Shown here: piece by piece, positions 17,506-28,764 of the stretch
How positions within the stretch are numbered: position 1 is the stretch's first letter
How the letters are laid out: every line of letters begins with the position of its first letter
NCBI RefSeq assembly: GCF_005405585.1
Contig: NZ_BJEQ01000003.1
Span: 62,001 to 126,000, forward strand
Source of the DNA: Agarivorans sp. Toyoura001
Lineage (GTDB): Bacteria; Pseudomonadota; Gammaproteobacteria; Enterobacterales; Celerinatantimonadaceae
DNA length: 64,000 nt
Reading direction: 5' to 3'
Position numbers and translations under genes: made by a program
The notes under the pieces: generated by a model
The model's database searches: none
What the model was told of the DNA's origin: nothing
Seen by the model: the letters and a program-made list of their open reading frames with translations, nothing else

Positions 17506-18033
17506 TTATTCCTCTTCTGGCGCCAGGGTAAGAGACAAAGGTTGGTCTTGCGGGTAGCCCGATAAATCAATGTCACTGCCATTAAGCCGTAAGCTAAAAC
17601 CTTCTATTTGCGAGAAATACAGCGACGCCGGGTGCATCACTTGCCAAGTTCGCAAATCGCCCATGCCTAGCCAACCGTCAAACACCACTTTGTCGCGACC
17701 ATCAATCACCAGTAACTCTGCGCGATCATCAGCTTCAATCTCTAGCTCTATCACTTGATCGGGGCGTAATGTTTCTGGCTGCCATTGATCGCTAGGCGCT
17801 ACCCAGTAATAAGTGCGTGAACCTTGCCAACGATAAGGCAGCTGCGTAGGTGGGCGAATAGGTAAAATAGGCCGCATTGGATGTTCAATAGGATGGCTAG
17901 GAATGGGGCGTTCAATCGGTTGCTCAGGTTTATGTAAGCGCGCAGGCTGGGCGCTTTGCTCAGCAATACACGCTTCAATTAAGCCTATTACCAATAATAT
18001 GGCCAAACCGATATTACATAAAAATCTCAGCAT
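17506..18033 (-). CDS. Secreted proline-rich protein of unknown function
   Basis: A 175-residue protein with a signal sequence (MLRFLCNIGLAILLVIGLIE, possible cleavage after ACIAE). A Pro/His/Arg-rich low-complexity stretch with repeated PIxxP units spans about residues 28-65, followed by a compact beta-rich domain (VIELEIEADDRAELLVIDG, YFSQIEGFSLRLNGSDIDL) and an acidic end. The ATG at 18033 follows GAGG; an in-frame TTG at 18045 would overlap that site. It is divergent from recG. No family was recognised. Confidence 0.62.
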   Translation of the reverse strand: MLRFLCNIGLAILLVIGLIEACIAEQSAQPARLHKPEQPIERPIPSHPIEHPMRPILPIRPPTQLPYRWQGSRTYYWVAPSDQWQPETLRPDQVIELEIEADDRAELLVIDGRDKVVFDGWLGMGDLRTWQVMHPASLYFSQIEGFSLRLNGSDIDLSGYPQDQPLSLTLAPEEE

Positions 18034-18128
18034 TAGTCGCCTCAAATACGCTTAAACCTTTGATTAGTAATAATAGCTGAAAAATTCATATATACTCTTG
18101 GTACATGATCATATTTACAGTGGTTTAA

Positions 18129-20210
18129 GTGGAATTAAGCAGCTTACCCATTACCGCACTTAAGGGCGTGGGCGACAAACTTGCCGAAAAACTCCTACGC
18201 CTACAGATTCGAAATGTGGGCGATTTGCTGCTGCATCTGCCACACCGCTACGAAGATCGCACACGCATTTGGCCAATTAATGATTTATTGCACGGCGCGC
18301 ACGTATCGGTGCATGGCGAGATCACCAAAGTAGAAACCATTCACGCCCGCCGACGCATGTTAACCTGCCGAATTAGTGACGGTAGCGGCAGCATAACACT
18401 GCGTTTCTTTAACTTTAACAACGGCCAAAAAGCTGCCATGCAACAAGGTTTGTGGATGCGGTGTTTTGGTGAAGCCAAGCGCGGTAAACATGGCTGGGAA
18501 ATGATCCACCCCGAATACAGCATTGTGGCCGATCCCAGTGCGCCATTGATGGATGAGAAACTCACCCCGGTTTACCCCACTACCGAGGGCTTAAAACAGC
18601 TCAACTTACGAAAGCTCAGTGAGCAAGCCTTTACTCTGCTTAAACAATACCCATTAGTGGATTGGCTGCCGCCAGCGTTACGGCCACATGGTTTAGATCT
18701 AAATCAAGCACTTATGCAATTGCACCGCCCGGAACCCGATACCGAGTTGTCTTTGTTAGAAGAAGGTCGCCATCCGGCTCAGCAACGATTAGTCATTGAA
18801 GAACTGGCAGCACATCAGTTAAGCATGTTAAAGCTTCGCCAAGAGCAACAACGCCAAGCAGCCATAGCCCTGCCCTTGGCAACCGAGCTAGAGCGCCACT
18901 TTCTCGCTCAATTACCCTTTAAACCAACCAATGCTCAACAGCGCGTAGTCGCAGAAATAAAAACTGATACTCAGCAGCCACATGCCATGATGCGCTTAGT
19001 GCAAGGTGATGTAGGCAGCGGCAAAACCTTAGTGGCGGCTATGGCGGCCTTGCAAGCCTTGGGCAACGGCTACCAAGTTGCTTTAATGGCGCCTACCGAA
19101 ATTTTGGCCGAACAACACGCGCTCACCTTCGCCAGTTGGTTTGAGCCCTTAGGCATAAAGGTAGATTGGGCTGCAGGTAAACAAAAAGGCAAAGCTCGCG
19201 CCGAAGCGATGGCAAGAATCGCCAATGGCGAAGCACAAATGGTGGTGGGCACTCATGCTATTTTTCAGGAGCAAGTGCAGTTTGCTCACTTAGCTTTAGT
19301 GATTATTGATGAGCAACACCGCTTTGGTGTTCATCAACGTATGGCCCTGCGAGAAAAAGGCGCGGCGATAGATGGTAGCAATACCCTGCCACACCAACTG
19401 ATAATGACAGCAACCCCTATCCCCCGCACTTTGGCCATGACCGCTTACGCAGATCTGGAGCTTTCAATTATTGATGAGCTGCCACCGGGGCGAACACCCA
19501 TTAAAACCGTGGCACTGCCCGATACCCGCCGCGAACAAGTTATTGAGCGAGTTTATCAAGCCTGTCATACCGATGGCCGGCAAGCTTATTGGGTGTGTAC
19601 CTTGATTGAAGAGTCGGAAGTATTGCAGTGCCAAGCCGCCGAAGACACCGCCGACACCTTGCAAAAGCAACTGCCCGATCTGCGAATTGGTTTAGTACAT
19701 GGCCGCATGAAACCCCAAGAAAAACAGTGGGTAATGGAACAGTTTAAAAGCCACCAGCTCGATTTATTAGTGGCCACTACCGTGATTGAAGTGGGGGTAG
19801 ATGTACCCAATTCTAGTTTAATGATTATTGAAAACCCTGAGCGTTTAGGCTTGGCGCAATTGCACCAATTGCGCGGCCGCGTGGGTCGCGGCAAGGTAGA
19901 AAGCCACTGTGTCTTGATGTACCACAGTCCGCTGTCTAAAACAGCCAGCTCACGCTTAAGTGTATTGCGCGACAGTACCGATGGCTTTGTGATTGCCCAG
20001 CGCGATATGGAGATCCGCGGCCCCGGTGAGCTACTAGGCACCAAACAAACGGGATTAGCAGAGTTTAAAATTGCTGACTTGGTAAGAGACCAAGCCATGA
20101 TAGGCGAAGCACAAGCCTTGGCCAAACAGTTGCTACAACAAACACCCGCCTGCATTGAGCCGCTCATTGCGCGCTGGTTAGCTGATCGCGAGCAGTTTGC
20201 TCAAGCATAA
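18129..20210 (+). CDS. recG: ATP-dependent DNA helicase RecG
   Basis: Branch-migration helicase that reverses stalled forks and processes Holliday junctions. The 693 residues match E. coli RecG (693). The N-terminal wedge/OB domain has LHLPHRYEDRTRIWPI, ISDGSGSITLRFFNF and LTPVYPTTEGLKQ. Walker A GDVGSGKT is at 293-300 and DEQH at 394-397. The C-terminal helicase domain has TTVIEVGVDVPNSSLMIIEN and QLRGRVGRG, with the TRG wedge region after it. It uses a GTG start at 18129. Its stop directly abuts the stop of the convergent LysR gene, with no bases between. Confidence 0.97.
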   Translation: MELSSLPITALKGVGDKLAEKLLRLQIRNVGDLLLHLPHRYEDRTRIWPINDLLHGAHVSVHGEITKVETIHARRRMLTCRISDGSGSITLRFFNFNNGQKAAMQQGLWMRCFGEAKRGKHGWEMIHPEYSIVADPSAPLMDEKLTPVYPTTEGLKQLNLRKLSEQAFTLLKQYPLVDWLPPALRPHGLDLNQALMQLHRPEPDTELSLLEEGRHPAQQRLVIEELAAHQLSMLKLRQEQQRQAAIALPLATELERHFLAQLPFKPTNAQQRVVAEIKTDTQQPHAMMRLVQGDVGSGKTLVAAMAALQALGNGYQVALMAPTEILAEQHALTFASWFEPLGIKVDWAAGKQKGKARAEAMARIANGEAQMVVGTHAIFQEQVQFAHLALVIIDEQHRFGVHQRMALREKGAAIDGSNTLPHQLIMTATPIPRTLAMTAYADLELSIIDELPPGRTPIKTVALPDTRREQVIERVYQACHTDGRQAYWVCTLIEESEVLQCQAAEDTADTLQKQLPDLRIGLVHGRMKPQEKQWVMEQFKSHQLDLLVATTVIEVGVDVPNSSLMIIENPERLGLAQLHQLRGRVGRGKVESHCVLMYHSPLSKTASSRLSVLRDSTDGFVIAQRDMEIRGPGELLGTKQTGLAEFKIADLVRDQAMIGEAQALAKQLLQQTPACIEPLIARWLADREQFAQA

Positions 20211-21152
20211 CTAAGTTAGGCTATAAATCTCGTCTCGACAGTGTTCCACCAGTACCTCTTGCAACCACATATATAAAGGGTTTTGTCGATTACGATAATG
20301 AAACACATAACCAGTATCATATTTTACCGCTAAATCTAAAAAGTCCTCGCCTAATTCAAACCGTTTAATACCCGGTATATCTTCGGGAGGATAATAAGTA
20401 ACACTGGGATACATAAAGTCACTCACCCGCAGCACATCCAAAATAGAACCTGGCAGCTCTGAGCGAAAACCAATGGTAATCTCTACTCCATGATTAGCGA
20501 GAAATTTTTCGGCCTCACTGCGCGCAGCACTCCAGCCAGGCACATGAATTAGCGCAGTACTGTATTTGGCGAAATCCTGTGGAGACACCGTATTTCCCTC
20601 TATGGGGTGACCTTCTTTGGCATAAACATAAATGGGCTGGCGCCATAATCTACGTTGTACCAACTCCTTAGAGCCTTCTACCGGCAATAAACACAAACCA
20701 AAATCAATTTGCCCGCGCTGAATTAACTCACAGGTATCGGCGCCCCAAGTTGCCACTTGCAAGCGCAGTTCTGGAGCGTGTTGCTGTAACACCACAAATA
20801 GTCGCTTGGCAACAGAGGCTAATAACATCGGGTGCATAGCCACCTTAATCAAGCCTTCTAGCTCAGCCGGATTAAAATCGTTATGGTGGTCCACCACATT
20901 GGCTAATTCGGCCAATATGCTAGGTAAACTTAGCGAAAGCTGTTCCGCTTTAGGGGTGGCAATTAAGCCATGCTGAGCACGAACAAACAGTTCATCCCCA
21001 AAGTGTTCTCGTAATTTTTGCAAGGAGCGACTAATTGCCGGTTGGCTTACGTTCATTCGCTCAGCCGTGCGCCGAGTATTTAGCTCTTGGGCTAAAATAA
21101 CAAACACTTTGAGTAGGTTTAAATCGAGTGATTCAAATGAACTATTGGTCAC
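20211..21152 (-). CDS. LysR-family transcriptional regulator
   Basis: A 313-residue regulator with an N-terminal winged HTH (RTAERMNVSQPAISRSLQKLREHFGDELF, about residues 27-56, split here only by motif) and an effector domain from about residue 100 (GLIKVAMHPMLLASVAKRLF). The DLNLLKVFVILAQELN start is typical of the NodD/LeuO-like LysR branch. It is convergent with recG and has no divergent partner, so its targets are not evident. An inverted repeat 31-53 bases upstream of the start may be an autoregulatory site. Confidence 0.9.
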   Translation of the reverse strand: MTNSSFESLDLNLLKVFVILAQELNTRRTAERMNVSQPAISRSLQKLREHFGDELFVRAQHGLIATPKAEQLSLSLPSILAELANVVDHHNDFNPAELEGLIKVAMHPMLLASVAKRLFVVLQQHAPELRLQVATWGADTCELIQRGQIDFGLCLLPVEGSKELVQRRLWRQPIYVYAKEGHPIEGNTVSPQDFAKYSTALIHVPGWSAARSEAEKFLANHGVEITIGFRSELPGSILDVLRVSDFMYPSVTYYPPEDIPGIKRFELGEDFLDLAVKYDTGYVFHYRNRQNPLYMWLQEVLVEHCRDEIYSLT

Positions 21153-21182
21153 TGGTTACCCCGCGGCTATTGGTGGCAGAAA

Positions 21183-21205
21183 CTGTTAGTAATTACTCAT
21201 AACAG
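21183..21205. promoter_or_regulatory. Candidate operator upstream of lysR (20211-21152)
   Basis: 6 bp arms (21183-21188 and 21200-21205) separated by 11 bases, enclosing the 10 bp palindrome AGTAATTACT at 21188-21197. The position just upstream of the regulator's start suggests autoregulation. Evidence is symmetry only. Confidence 0.4.
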
Positions 21206-21296
21206 TAGCAGTGAAACCCGCTAAGCTCATCATAATTCGAATAAGCTAGGTATTTACTGAGCAAGCGCACATAAACGCAATGGGAACTTAAGGCAT

Positions 21297-21322
21297 AAAA
21301 AAACCGCCAATAGTGACGGTTT
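21297..21322 (-). terminator. Rho-independent terminator of glpK
   Basis: A 9 bp stem with one G-T pair (21301-21309 with 21314-21322), 4-base loop, and a 7-base T-run on the minus strand. It begins 19 bases past the glpK stop. Confidence 0.85.
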
Positions 21323-21340
21323 ATTGTTTAAACGCTGCGG

Positions 21341-22945
<1,605 letters not shown>

Positions 22946-23082
22946 TTAAATTTGGCAACCCAATAGCTCAGTAAAAACTTGTAGTAACCTCGCCTATATC
23001 ACTTTGTTAATCGTGACAATATTTGGTTTTTAAGTAGACTTAGCCTGTCTAGAAAATAGTCCTTATTACGGAACCCCCAGTT

Positions 23083-23871
23083 GTGAAGCAGACCCAGCGC
23101 CACCAGCAAATACTTCAAGTCATCAAAACTCAAGGCTTTGTCGCAACAGAAGAACTCGTTGAATCGCTCAATGTGAGTCCGCAAACCATTCGCCGAGACC
23201 TTAACGTTCTCGCCGAGCAAAAGCTGATTCATCGCCACCATGGCGGTGCCTCTTTGCTAACCAGCAGCGTGGTAAACGATTCATACTCTACCCGTAAGAT
23301 TAAACAGCACGTGGAAAAAGAAAGCATTGCGCAAAAAATTGCCGAGCAAATTCCTAACGGTGCGTCACTGTTTCTAGACATTGGTACCACTGCTGAGACC
23401 ATCGCCAGAGCTCTGCTTAATCATCGTGACTTGCGCATTATTACTAACAACATACATGTTGCAGCATTGCTGATGGTGAAAGATGATTTCAATGTGATAA
23501 TGGCAGGCGGAGCGTTACGTAACAAAGATGGCGGCATAGTGGGCGAAGCAACTATTGATTTTATTAAGCAATTTCGCTTGGATTACGGGGTAATCACCGT
23601 TAGTGGAATTGATTTAGATGGTTCCTTATTAGACTTTGACTACCACGAAGTACGTGTCACTCAAGCCATTATTGCCAGCTCGCGCAACGTGATACTGGCG
23701 GCAGACCACAGTAAATTTGGTCGCAACGCCATGATTAACATTGGCAACATTGCCCAAATTGGCCAGCTTTATACCGACCGGCCAGTACCCACCGACATTG
23801 CTGACATTTTAAAGCGCGAAGAAGTACAACTTACCCTATGCCCTCCGTCGCAGCCAAGCAGCGCTAACTAA
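23083..23871 (+). CDS. glpR: Glycerol-3-phosphate regulon repressor (DeoR family)
   Basis: A 262-residue repressor that releases DNA on binding glycerol 3-phosphate. The N-terminal HTH MKQTQRHQQILQVIKTQGFV...VSPQTIRRDLN is nearly that of E. coli GlpR. The sugar-phosphate domain shows FLDIGTTAETIARALLNH, RIITNNIHVA, GEATIDFIKQFRLDYGV, GSLLDFDYHEVR and DHSKFGRNAM. GTG start at 23083. It stands between glpK (divergent) and glpD and its operators are found in front of both. Its stop overlaps the stop of the convergent hydrolase gene by 4 bases. Confidence 0.95.
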   Translation: MKQTQRHQQILQVIKTQGFVATEELVESLNVSPQTIRRDLNVLAEQKLIHRHHGGASLLTSSVVNDSYSTRKIKQHVEKESIAQKIAEQIPNGASLFLDIGTTAETIARALLNHRDLRIITNNIHVAALLMVKDDFNVIMAGGALRNKDGGIVGEATIDFIKQFRLDYGVITVSGIDLDGSLLDFDYHEVRVTQAIIASSRNVILAADHSKFGRNAMINIGNIAQIGQLYTDRPVPTDIADILKREEVQLTLCPPSQPSSAN

Positions 23872-24611
23872 GCAAATTTTTTGCGGATTAAATCACCTAA
23901 AAACTGCTTATAGCGGGTAGGCTTTGCAGGACAAAGTAGCTGCAGCGCAAGCAGTTCGTCACTGCTAATTTCCCCTCCCTCGCCATGGGCCAGTAAATAG
24001 TTGCTCACCGCCAATTGTCGGTAGCGCTCAAGAGACGCTCTGTAGTCCGCTGGCTGGCTTATTGGAAAAGGACAAATCAGCTTCTGCTTTACCCTTAAAA
24101 TAGTATCGGCCACATACAAAGTTTGAGTTTCTGGGTGATACAAAGACAAATCGCGATCGGTATGCCCAGGAGTAAATAGCACCTGCCAATCACTAAAACC
24201 GGGGAGCAGCTCACCATCTTTCAAGCGGTATTTGGTGCTTAACAGTGGAGAGTACCAAAGGTTAACGCGTTCGCGTTGATGACGCTGCCCAACATAGTAT
24301 GCCAGCCCCAAATCCATTAAGTGCATCACTCTGCCTCTAAAGCCCTGATACCACTCGCCTGCAACATCGCCAGTAGCTAACTCAAGCGGGTAGTGCTTTT
24401 GGAGGTAACTCGCTCCACCGGCATGATCAGGATGCATGTGAGTGACCATCACCAATTTAAGTTGTTCAAAAGGACGACCCAGTTGCTCGATGATAAAACG
24501 CTTAAGTATTGAGACATCGGCACGTGAGCAGCCATCTAATAGCAGCAGCTTTTCTGGGTACTCAACCAAAAAAATATTTTGAATATAACCTTCAAGCTGA
24601 TGAATCTTCAT
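23868..24611 (-). CDS. Metallo-beta-lactamase-fold hydrolase
   Basis: A 247-residue cytoplasmic zinc hydrolase. The metal motif THMHPDHAGG (HxHxDH at residues 58-63), the later TPGHTDRDLSLY and VADTIL form the binuclear site. A C-terminal His in LLAHGEGGEI completes it. The start at 24611 follows GGAG 4 bases upstream; the longer frame to 24698 would run into the glpD promoter region and adds no homologous sequence. It sits between glpR (convergent, overlapping stops) and glpD (divergent). Substrate unknown; a glyoxalase II- or lactonase-like reaction is possible. The glp context is suggestive but not proof of a link to glycerol metabolism. Confidence 0.82.
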   Translation of the reverse strand: MKIHQLEGYIQNIFLVEYPEKLLLLDGCSRADVSILKRFIIEQLGRPFEQLKLVMVTHMHPDHAGGASYLQKHYPLELATGDVAGEWYQGFRGRVMHLMDLGLAYYVGQRHQRERVNLWYSPLLSTKYRLKDGELLPGFSDWQVLFTPGHTDRDLSLYHPETQTLYVADTILRVKQKLICPFPISQPADYRASLERYRQLAVSNYLLAHGEGGEISSDELLALQLLCPAKPTRYKQFLGDLIRKKFA

Positions 24612-24752
24612 TCTGCTCCGACCACTTGTTAATAGAATGTGGCAGCTTAGAGCAAAAACTCCATGCAAACAAACAGCAGACAAGACACGCGCGAACAATT
24701 AACTCAACTTTTTTGCAACAATGATTGTTTTTCGATCTAGTTATGCTCTATT

Positions 24753-24770
24753 ATGCTCGATAACGAAAAC
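24753..24770. promoter_or_regulatory. GlpR operator at glpD
   Basis: ATGCTCGATAACGAAAAC resembles the GlpR operator and lies 33 bases before the glpD ATG. A second, weaker half-match (ATGCTCTATTATGCTCG) overlaps it from 24742, so tandem binding is possible. Confidence 0.75.
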
Positions 24771-24802
24771 AAACGAACTTTAATTCATGAGGATCGCGAG
24801 TA

Positions 24803-26344
24803 ATGGAACAAACAAACGACCCATATAGCTATGACTTAATTGTGATAGGCGGTGGTATAAACGGAGTAGGTATTGCTGCAGATGCAGCAGGCCGTGGCCA
24901 ACGTGTCGCCTTGTTTGAACAAAACGATCTCGCCAGTGCCACCTCCTCTGCCAGCTCTAAGTTAATACACGGTGGTTTACGCTACTTAGAACATTATGAG
25001 TTTCGCTTGGTGAGTGAAGCACTGAAAGAACGAGAAGTATTATTGAAAATGGCTCCTCATTTAGTCGAGCCAATGCGCTTTCGTTTACCGCATCGCCCGC
25101 ACTTGCGCCCATGGTTATTAATTCGTATGGGTTTGTTTCTTTATGACAACTTGGCGAAACGCGGCACGCTTCCCGCTTGCCAAGGATTAAGCTTTGGCCA
25201 AAACAGTGTGCTGAAAAAAGACATTACCAAGGGCTTTGAATACTCTGATTGCTGGGTCGACGATGCCAGATTAGTGATCAGCAATGCGTTACTCGCCGAA
25301 AAGCATGGCGCTTATATCGCGCCCCGCCATAAAGTGATTGCCGCAAAACGAGATGGCCAACACTGGTTGGTAGATGTACAAAATACCCACAGTGGAAAAC
25401 AGCAACAATATCGCTGTGCAACCCTAGTGAATGCTGCAGGCCCTTGGGTTCAACAATTTATCGAACAACACATGCAGCAAACACCGCCGCGCACGATTCG
25501 TTTGGTGAAAGGCAGCCATATTGTGGTGCCCAAAATTCACAACGAACAGCAATCTTATATATTGCAAAACAGCGACAAACGGATTGTATTTGTCATCCCT
25601 TATCAACAGGAATACTCGCTCATTGGCACCACTGATGTGGAATATAAGGGCAACCCTTCTGAAGTCGCCATCTCAGACGAAGAAGTCAATTATCTTTGTG
25701 ATGTGGTAAACCAGCACTTTAAGCAGCAAATTGCCCCTAGTGATGTGCTACATACTTTCTCGGGCGTTCGACCTTTATGCCAAGACGAATCAGACGACCC
25801 GTCTGCAGTGACTCGTGATTACACGTTAGAGCTGAGCGATGAAAGTGATGGCGCGCCACTGCTATCAGTATTTGGTGGCAAACTCACCACCTATCGAAAA
25901 CTAGCCGAAGCAGCCTTAGAGATGCTGGCTCCGCGTATAAAAGATTTGGGTCCCGCTTGGACCAAAGCGTCGTTCCTACCTGGCGGGGCAATCCATAGCA
26001 GCATTCAGAGTTTTATTAAGTTACAGCAAGCCGAGTCAGACCTGCCAGCGGAGCTGATCGCTCGCTGGTGTATGCAATACGGTAATCGCGCCAAGCAACT
26101 GTTACACGATGCGCAACAGCAGGGATTAGGCGAGTTGTTTGGTGGCAACCTCTATCAAATAGAAGTGGATTACCTGCGCAACAATGAATGGGCCAGTGAA
26201 CTTGATGACATATTGTGGCGCCGAACTAAACAAGGTTTGAAGTTTGATGCCGAGCAGCAGCAAACCCTGCAGAACTATTTGGCGAGCAAGCTTTCCTTAA
26301 CCGCTGTAGAGAACGGTACTGTCGATTCGGTAAACGTTGATTAA
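24803..26344 (+). CDS. glpD: Aerobic glycerol-3-phosphate dehydrogenase
   Basis: Peripheral inner-membrane flavoenzyme oxidising glycerol 3-phosphate to dihydroxyacetone phosphate and feeding electrons to quinone. The 513 residues (E. coli 501) carry the FAD Rossmann motif DLIVIGGGINGVGIAADAAG at the N-terminus. SSKLIHGGLRYLEHYEFRLV, DARLVISNALLAEKHGA, VNAAGPW, IGTTDVEY and FGGKLTTYRKLAE follow. It is expressed under GlpR control and ends in a strong terminator. Confidence 0.97.
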   Translation: MEQTNDPYSYDLIVIGGGINGVGIAADAAGRGQRVALFEQNDLASATSSASSKLIHGGLRYLEHYEFRLVSEALKEREVLLKMAPHLVEPMRFRLPHRPHLRPWLLIRMGLFLYDNLAKRGTLPACQGLSFGQNSVLKKDITKGFEYSDCWVDDARLVISNALLAEKHGAYIAPRHKVIAAKRDGQHWLVDVQNTHSGKQQQYRCATLVNAAGPWVQQFIEQHMQQTPPRTIRLVKGSHIVVPKIHNEQQSYILQNSDKRIVFVIPYQQEYSLIGTTDVEYKGNPSEVAISDEEVNYLCDVVNQHFKQQIAPSDVLHTFSGVRPLCQDESDDPSAVTRDYTLELSDESDGAPLLSVFGGKLTTYRKLAEAALEMLAPRIKDLGPAWTKASFLPGGAIHSSIQSFIKLQQAESDLPAELIARWCMQYGNRAKQLLHDAQQQGLGELFGGNLYQIEVDYLRNNEWASELDDILWRRTKQGLKFDAEQQQTLQNYLASKLSLTAVENGTVDSVNVD

Positions 26345-26356
26345 AGACCCAATCTT

Positions 26357-26392
26357 GCTCAAGAAGTCCTTTAGAACTTCTTGAGCTTTTTT
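26357..26392 (+). terminator. Rho-independent terminator of glpD
   Basis: Perfect 11 bp stem (26357-26367 with 26376-26386) with an 8-base loop and a T-run, 13 bases past the glpD stop. Confidence 0.92.
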
Positions 26393-26564
26393 ATCATTGC
26401 TTGACCAAAGCATGTTTGAAACACTACAAATCAATCCTAAAAATAACGCTTTAAACAGCATTTTTTACCAAAACCATACATTCACCTACGCTTTGCTCCT
26501 TTCTTTACACGCCCGGCACAGTTAGACTTCATCCACTTTAGTATGGATATGCTGACTAGAAATA

Positions 26565-27740
26565 ATGAATCAGGAATTTTTGCCCCTAAGCCGCCCGGCG
26601 ATTGAGCAGCAAGAAATAGATGCGGTAGTCGACGTACTTAAATCAGGCTGGATTACCACCGGTCCGAAAAATGCCGAGCTAGAAACCGCGGTAAAACAAT
26701 ACACTGGCGCTGAACACGCCGTGGCCTTGAGTAGCGCCACCGCAGGCCTTCACCTCACTTTGGTCGCATTAGGCATAGGCCCTGGCGATGAAGTGATTAC
26801 CCCGTCAATGACTTGGGTATCCACCGTTAACCTGATTACCCTAATGGGCGCCAAGCCGGTATTTGTAGATGTTGATGCAAATACTTTGATGACCACCGCC
26901 GACCGTATTGAAGCGCAAATCACCAATAAAACCAAGCTGATAGTGCCCGTTCACTACGCTGGCGCTCCTCTCGATCTAGATGCTATTTATGCCTTAGCTG
27001 AACGATACAACATTCCCGTGGTCGAAGATGCAGCCCATGCTATTGGTTGTGAGTACCAAGGCAGGCCCATTGGTAAAACCGGTAACTGTATTTTCTCTTT
27101 GCATGCTATTAAAAACGTAACCACTGCAGAAGGCGGTATTTTTACTACCAATAACGCTGAACTGGCTGAGCGAATTCGCCGCTTAAAGTTTCATGGTTTA
27201 GGTGTTGATGCTTTTGACCGAGAAACCCAAGGTAGAGCCCCTCAAGCAGAAGTGATTGAACCGGGATACAAGTACAACATGCCCGATATTTGCGCGGTGC
27301 TTGGTTTAGGCCAAATGCAGCGTTTATCCGAGATTACTCAACAGCGTCAGCAGCTAGTGGCACATTACCGAGAACTGTTGAGTGAAGTGGATGGCATTTC
27401 GCCATTGAGCGTTCCTGACTATTCACATACTCACTGCTGGCATTTAATGATCGTAAGGGTTGATAATGATGTGTGTGGCTTTGACCGCGACCAGCTCATT
27501 AGTTCGTTAAAACAACACGCTATTGGCGCAGGTATTCACTTTAAAGCCTGCCATAGTCAAAAGTATTATCGTGAAAATTACACAAGTCGATTCGGCGAAA
27601 TAAACCCGAATTTAAGCAATACAGAATTTAACAGCCAACGTATTTGCTCGCTGCCGCTATTTCCTAGCATGCAGTTAAGCGATGTTGAGCGTGTGGTAAC
27701 AACAATCACTCAACTTATTGGATCTTCTCATGAGGCATAA
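26565..27740 (+). CDS. arnB: UDP-4-amino-4-deoxy-L-arabinose aminotransferase
   Basis: PLP enzyme making UDP-L-Ara4N from UDP-4-keto-arabinose with glutamate. The 391 residues show the DegT/DnrJ/EryC1 family pattern: [55 protein letters not shown] and the PLP lysine at about 183 in [14 protein letters not shown]. The C-terminal [11 protein letters not shown] and CSLPLFPSM are those of ArnB. First gene of a seven-gene arn operon. The 220 bases upstream hold the glpD terminator; I could not identify a PmrA or PhoP box. Confidence 0.96.
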   Translation: MNQEFLPLSRPAIEQQEIDAVVDVLKSGWITTGPKNAELETAVKQYTGAEHAVALSSATAGLHLTLVALGIGPGDEVITPSMTWVSTVNLITLMGAKPVFVDVDANTLMTTADRIEAQITNKTKLIVPVHYAGAPLDLDAIYALAERYNIPVVEDAAHAIGCEYQGRPIGKTGNCIFSLHAIKNVTTAEGGIFTTNNAELAERIRRLKFHGLGVDAFDRETQGRAPQAEVIEPGYKYNMPDICAVLGLGQMQRLSEITQQRQQLVAHYRELLSEVDGISPLSVPDYSHTHCWHLMIVRVDNDVCGFDRDQLISSLKQHAIGAGIHFKACHSQKYYRENYTSRFGEINPNLSNTEFNSQRICSLPLFPSMQLSDVERVVTTITQLIGSSHEA

Positions 27741-28716
27741 GCAAGAAATCAAATTCGTATCTATCGTTATTCCGGTTTACAACGAAGCTGATAGTTTACA
27801 AGAGCTGATTAAACGAACCTGCGCAGCCGCAGATACCATGGGCAAAGATTACGAAGTTCTATTGGTTGATGACGGCAGTAAAGACAACAGTGCCGACCAA
27901 ATTGAAGCGGCCGCCGCTGCAGAAGGGAGCCATGTTGTGGGTGTCATCCTAAACCGTAACTATGGCCAACATAACGCTATTATGGCCGGTTTTGAGCATG
28001 TGCGTGGTGACTTAATCGTTACTCTAGATGCCGACTTACAAAACCCGCCAGAAGAGATCCCTAACCTGGTGGCCAAAGCAGAAGAAGGTTATGACTCGGT
28101 AGGCACTGTGCGTAAAAACCGCCAAGACAGCCGCCTTCGTCGCTACCCTTCAATGCTTATCAACAAGATTGTAAAACGCTCAACCGGCGTAGAAATGAAC
28201 GACTACGGTTGTATGCTGCGCGCTTATCGCCGTCACGTAGTGGATGCGATGTTACAGTGCCACGAACGCAGTACTTTTATTCCCATTTTAGCCAACGGCT
28301 TTGCTCGCCACACCATCGAGATTGATGTTGAACACAGCGAGCGCCAACAAGGCGAATCAAAATACAACATTATGGGTTTAATCAACCTGATGTTCGATTT
28401 GCTAACCAGCATGACCACTGCACCGCTAAGAATGCTCAGCATAGTGGGCGGAGCCATTGCGGCTTTAGGCGGTTTATTTGGCCTAGTTTTACTCTTTATG
28501 CGCTTAGTTTACGGCGCTGAATGGGGCGTAGACGGGGTATTCCCACTATTTGCTCTATTATTTATCTTTATTGGTGCTCAATTTGTAGGTTTAGGTTTGC
28601 TTGGCGAATATATTGGCCGCATCTATTCCGACGTACGAGCACGACCGCGTTATTACGTTCAAGATGTGTTGGTAGGCGAAGCCACCAAACAGGCGCGCGA
28701 TAGTAAGCCTGAATAA
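27730..28716 (+). CDS. arnC: Undecaprenyl-phosphate 4-deoxy-4-formamido-L-arabinose transferase
   Basis: Inner-membrane GT2 glycosyltransferase placing Ara4-formyl-N on undecaprenyl phosphate. The 328-residue product has the GT2 domain ([60 protein letters not shown]) and two C-terminal membrane helices (from about residue 232 and 268). The ATG at 27730 overlaps the arnB stop by 11 bases, showing translational coupling. Confidence 0.96.
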   Translation: MRHKQEIKFVSIVIPVYNEADSLQELIKRTCAAADTMGKDYEVLLVDDGSKDNSADQIEAAAAAEGSHVVGVILNRNYGQHNAIMAGFEHVRGDLIVTLDADLQNPPEEIPNLVAKAEEGYDSVGTVRKNRQDSRLRRYPSMLINKIVKRSTGVEMNDYGCMLRAYRRHVVDAMLQCHERSTFIPILANGFARHTIEIDVEHSERQQGESKYNIMGLINLMFDLLTSMTTAPLRMLSIVGGAIAALGGLFGLVLLFMRLVYGAEWGVDGVFPLFALLFIFIGAQFVGLGLLGEYIGRIYSDVRARPRYYVQDVLVGEATKQARDSKPE

Positions 28717-28764
28717 GTAACGATACGCGAAACTCATTTACCAATTATTTCTAAGGAATAAACC

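Noticed and set aside
26393-26564. Search for PmrA or PhoP boxes before arnB
   Set aside because: No repeat pair with the expected spacing was visible.
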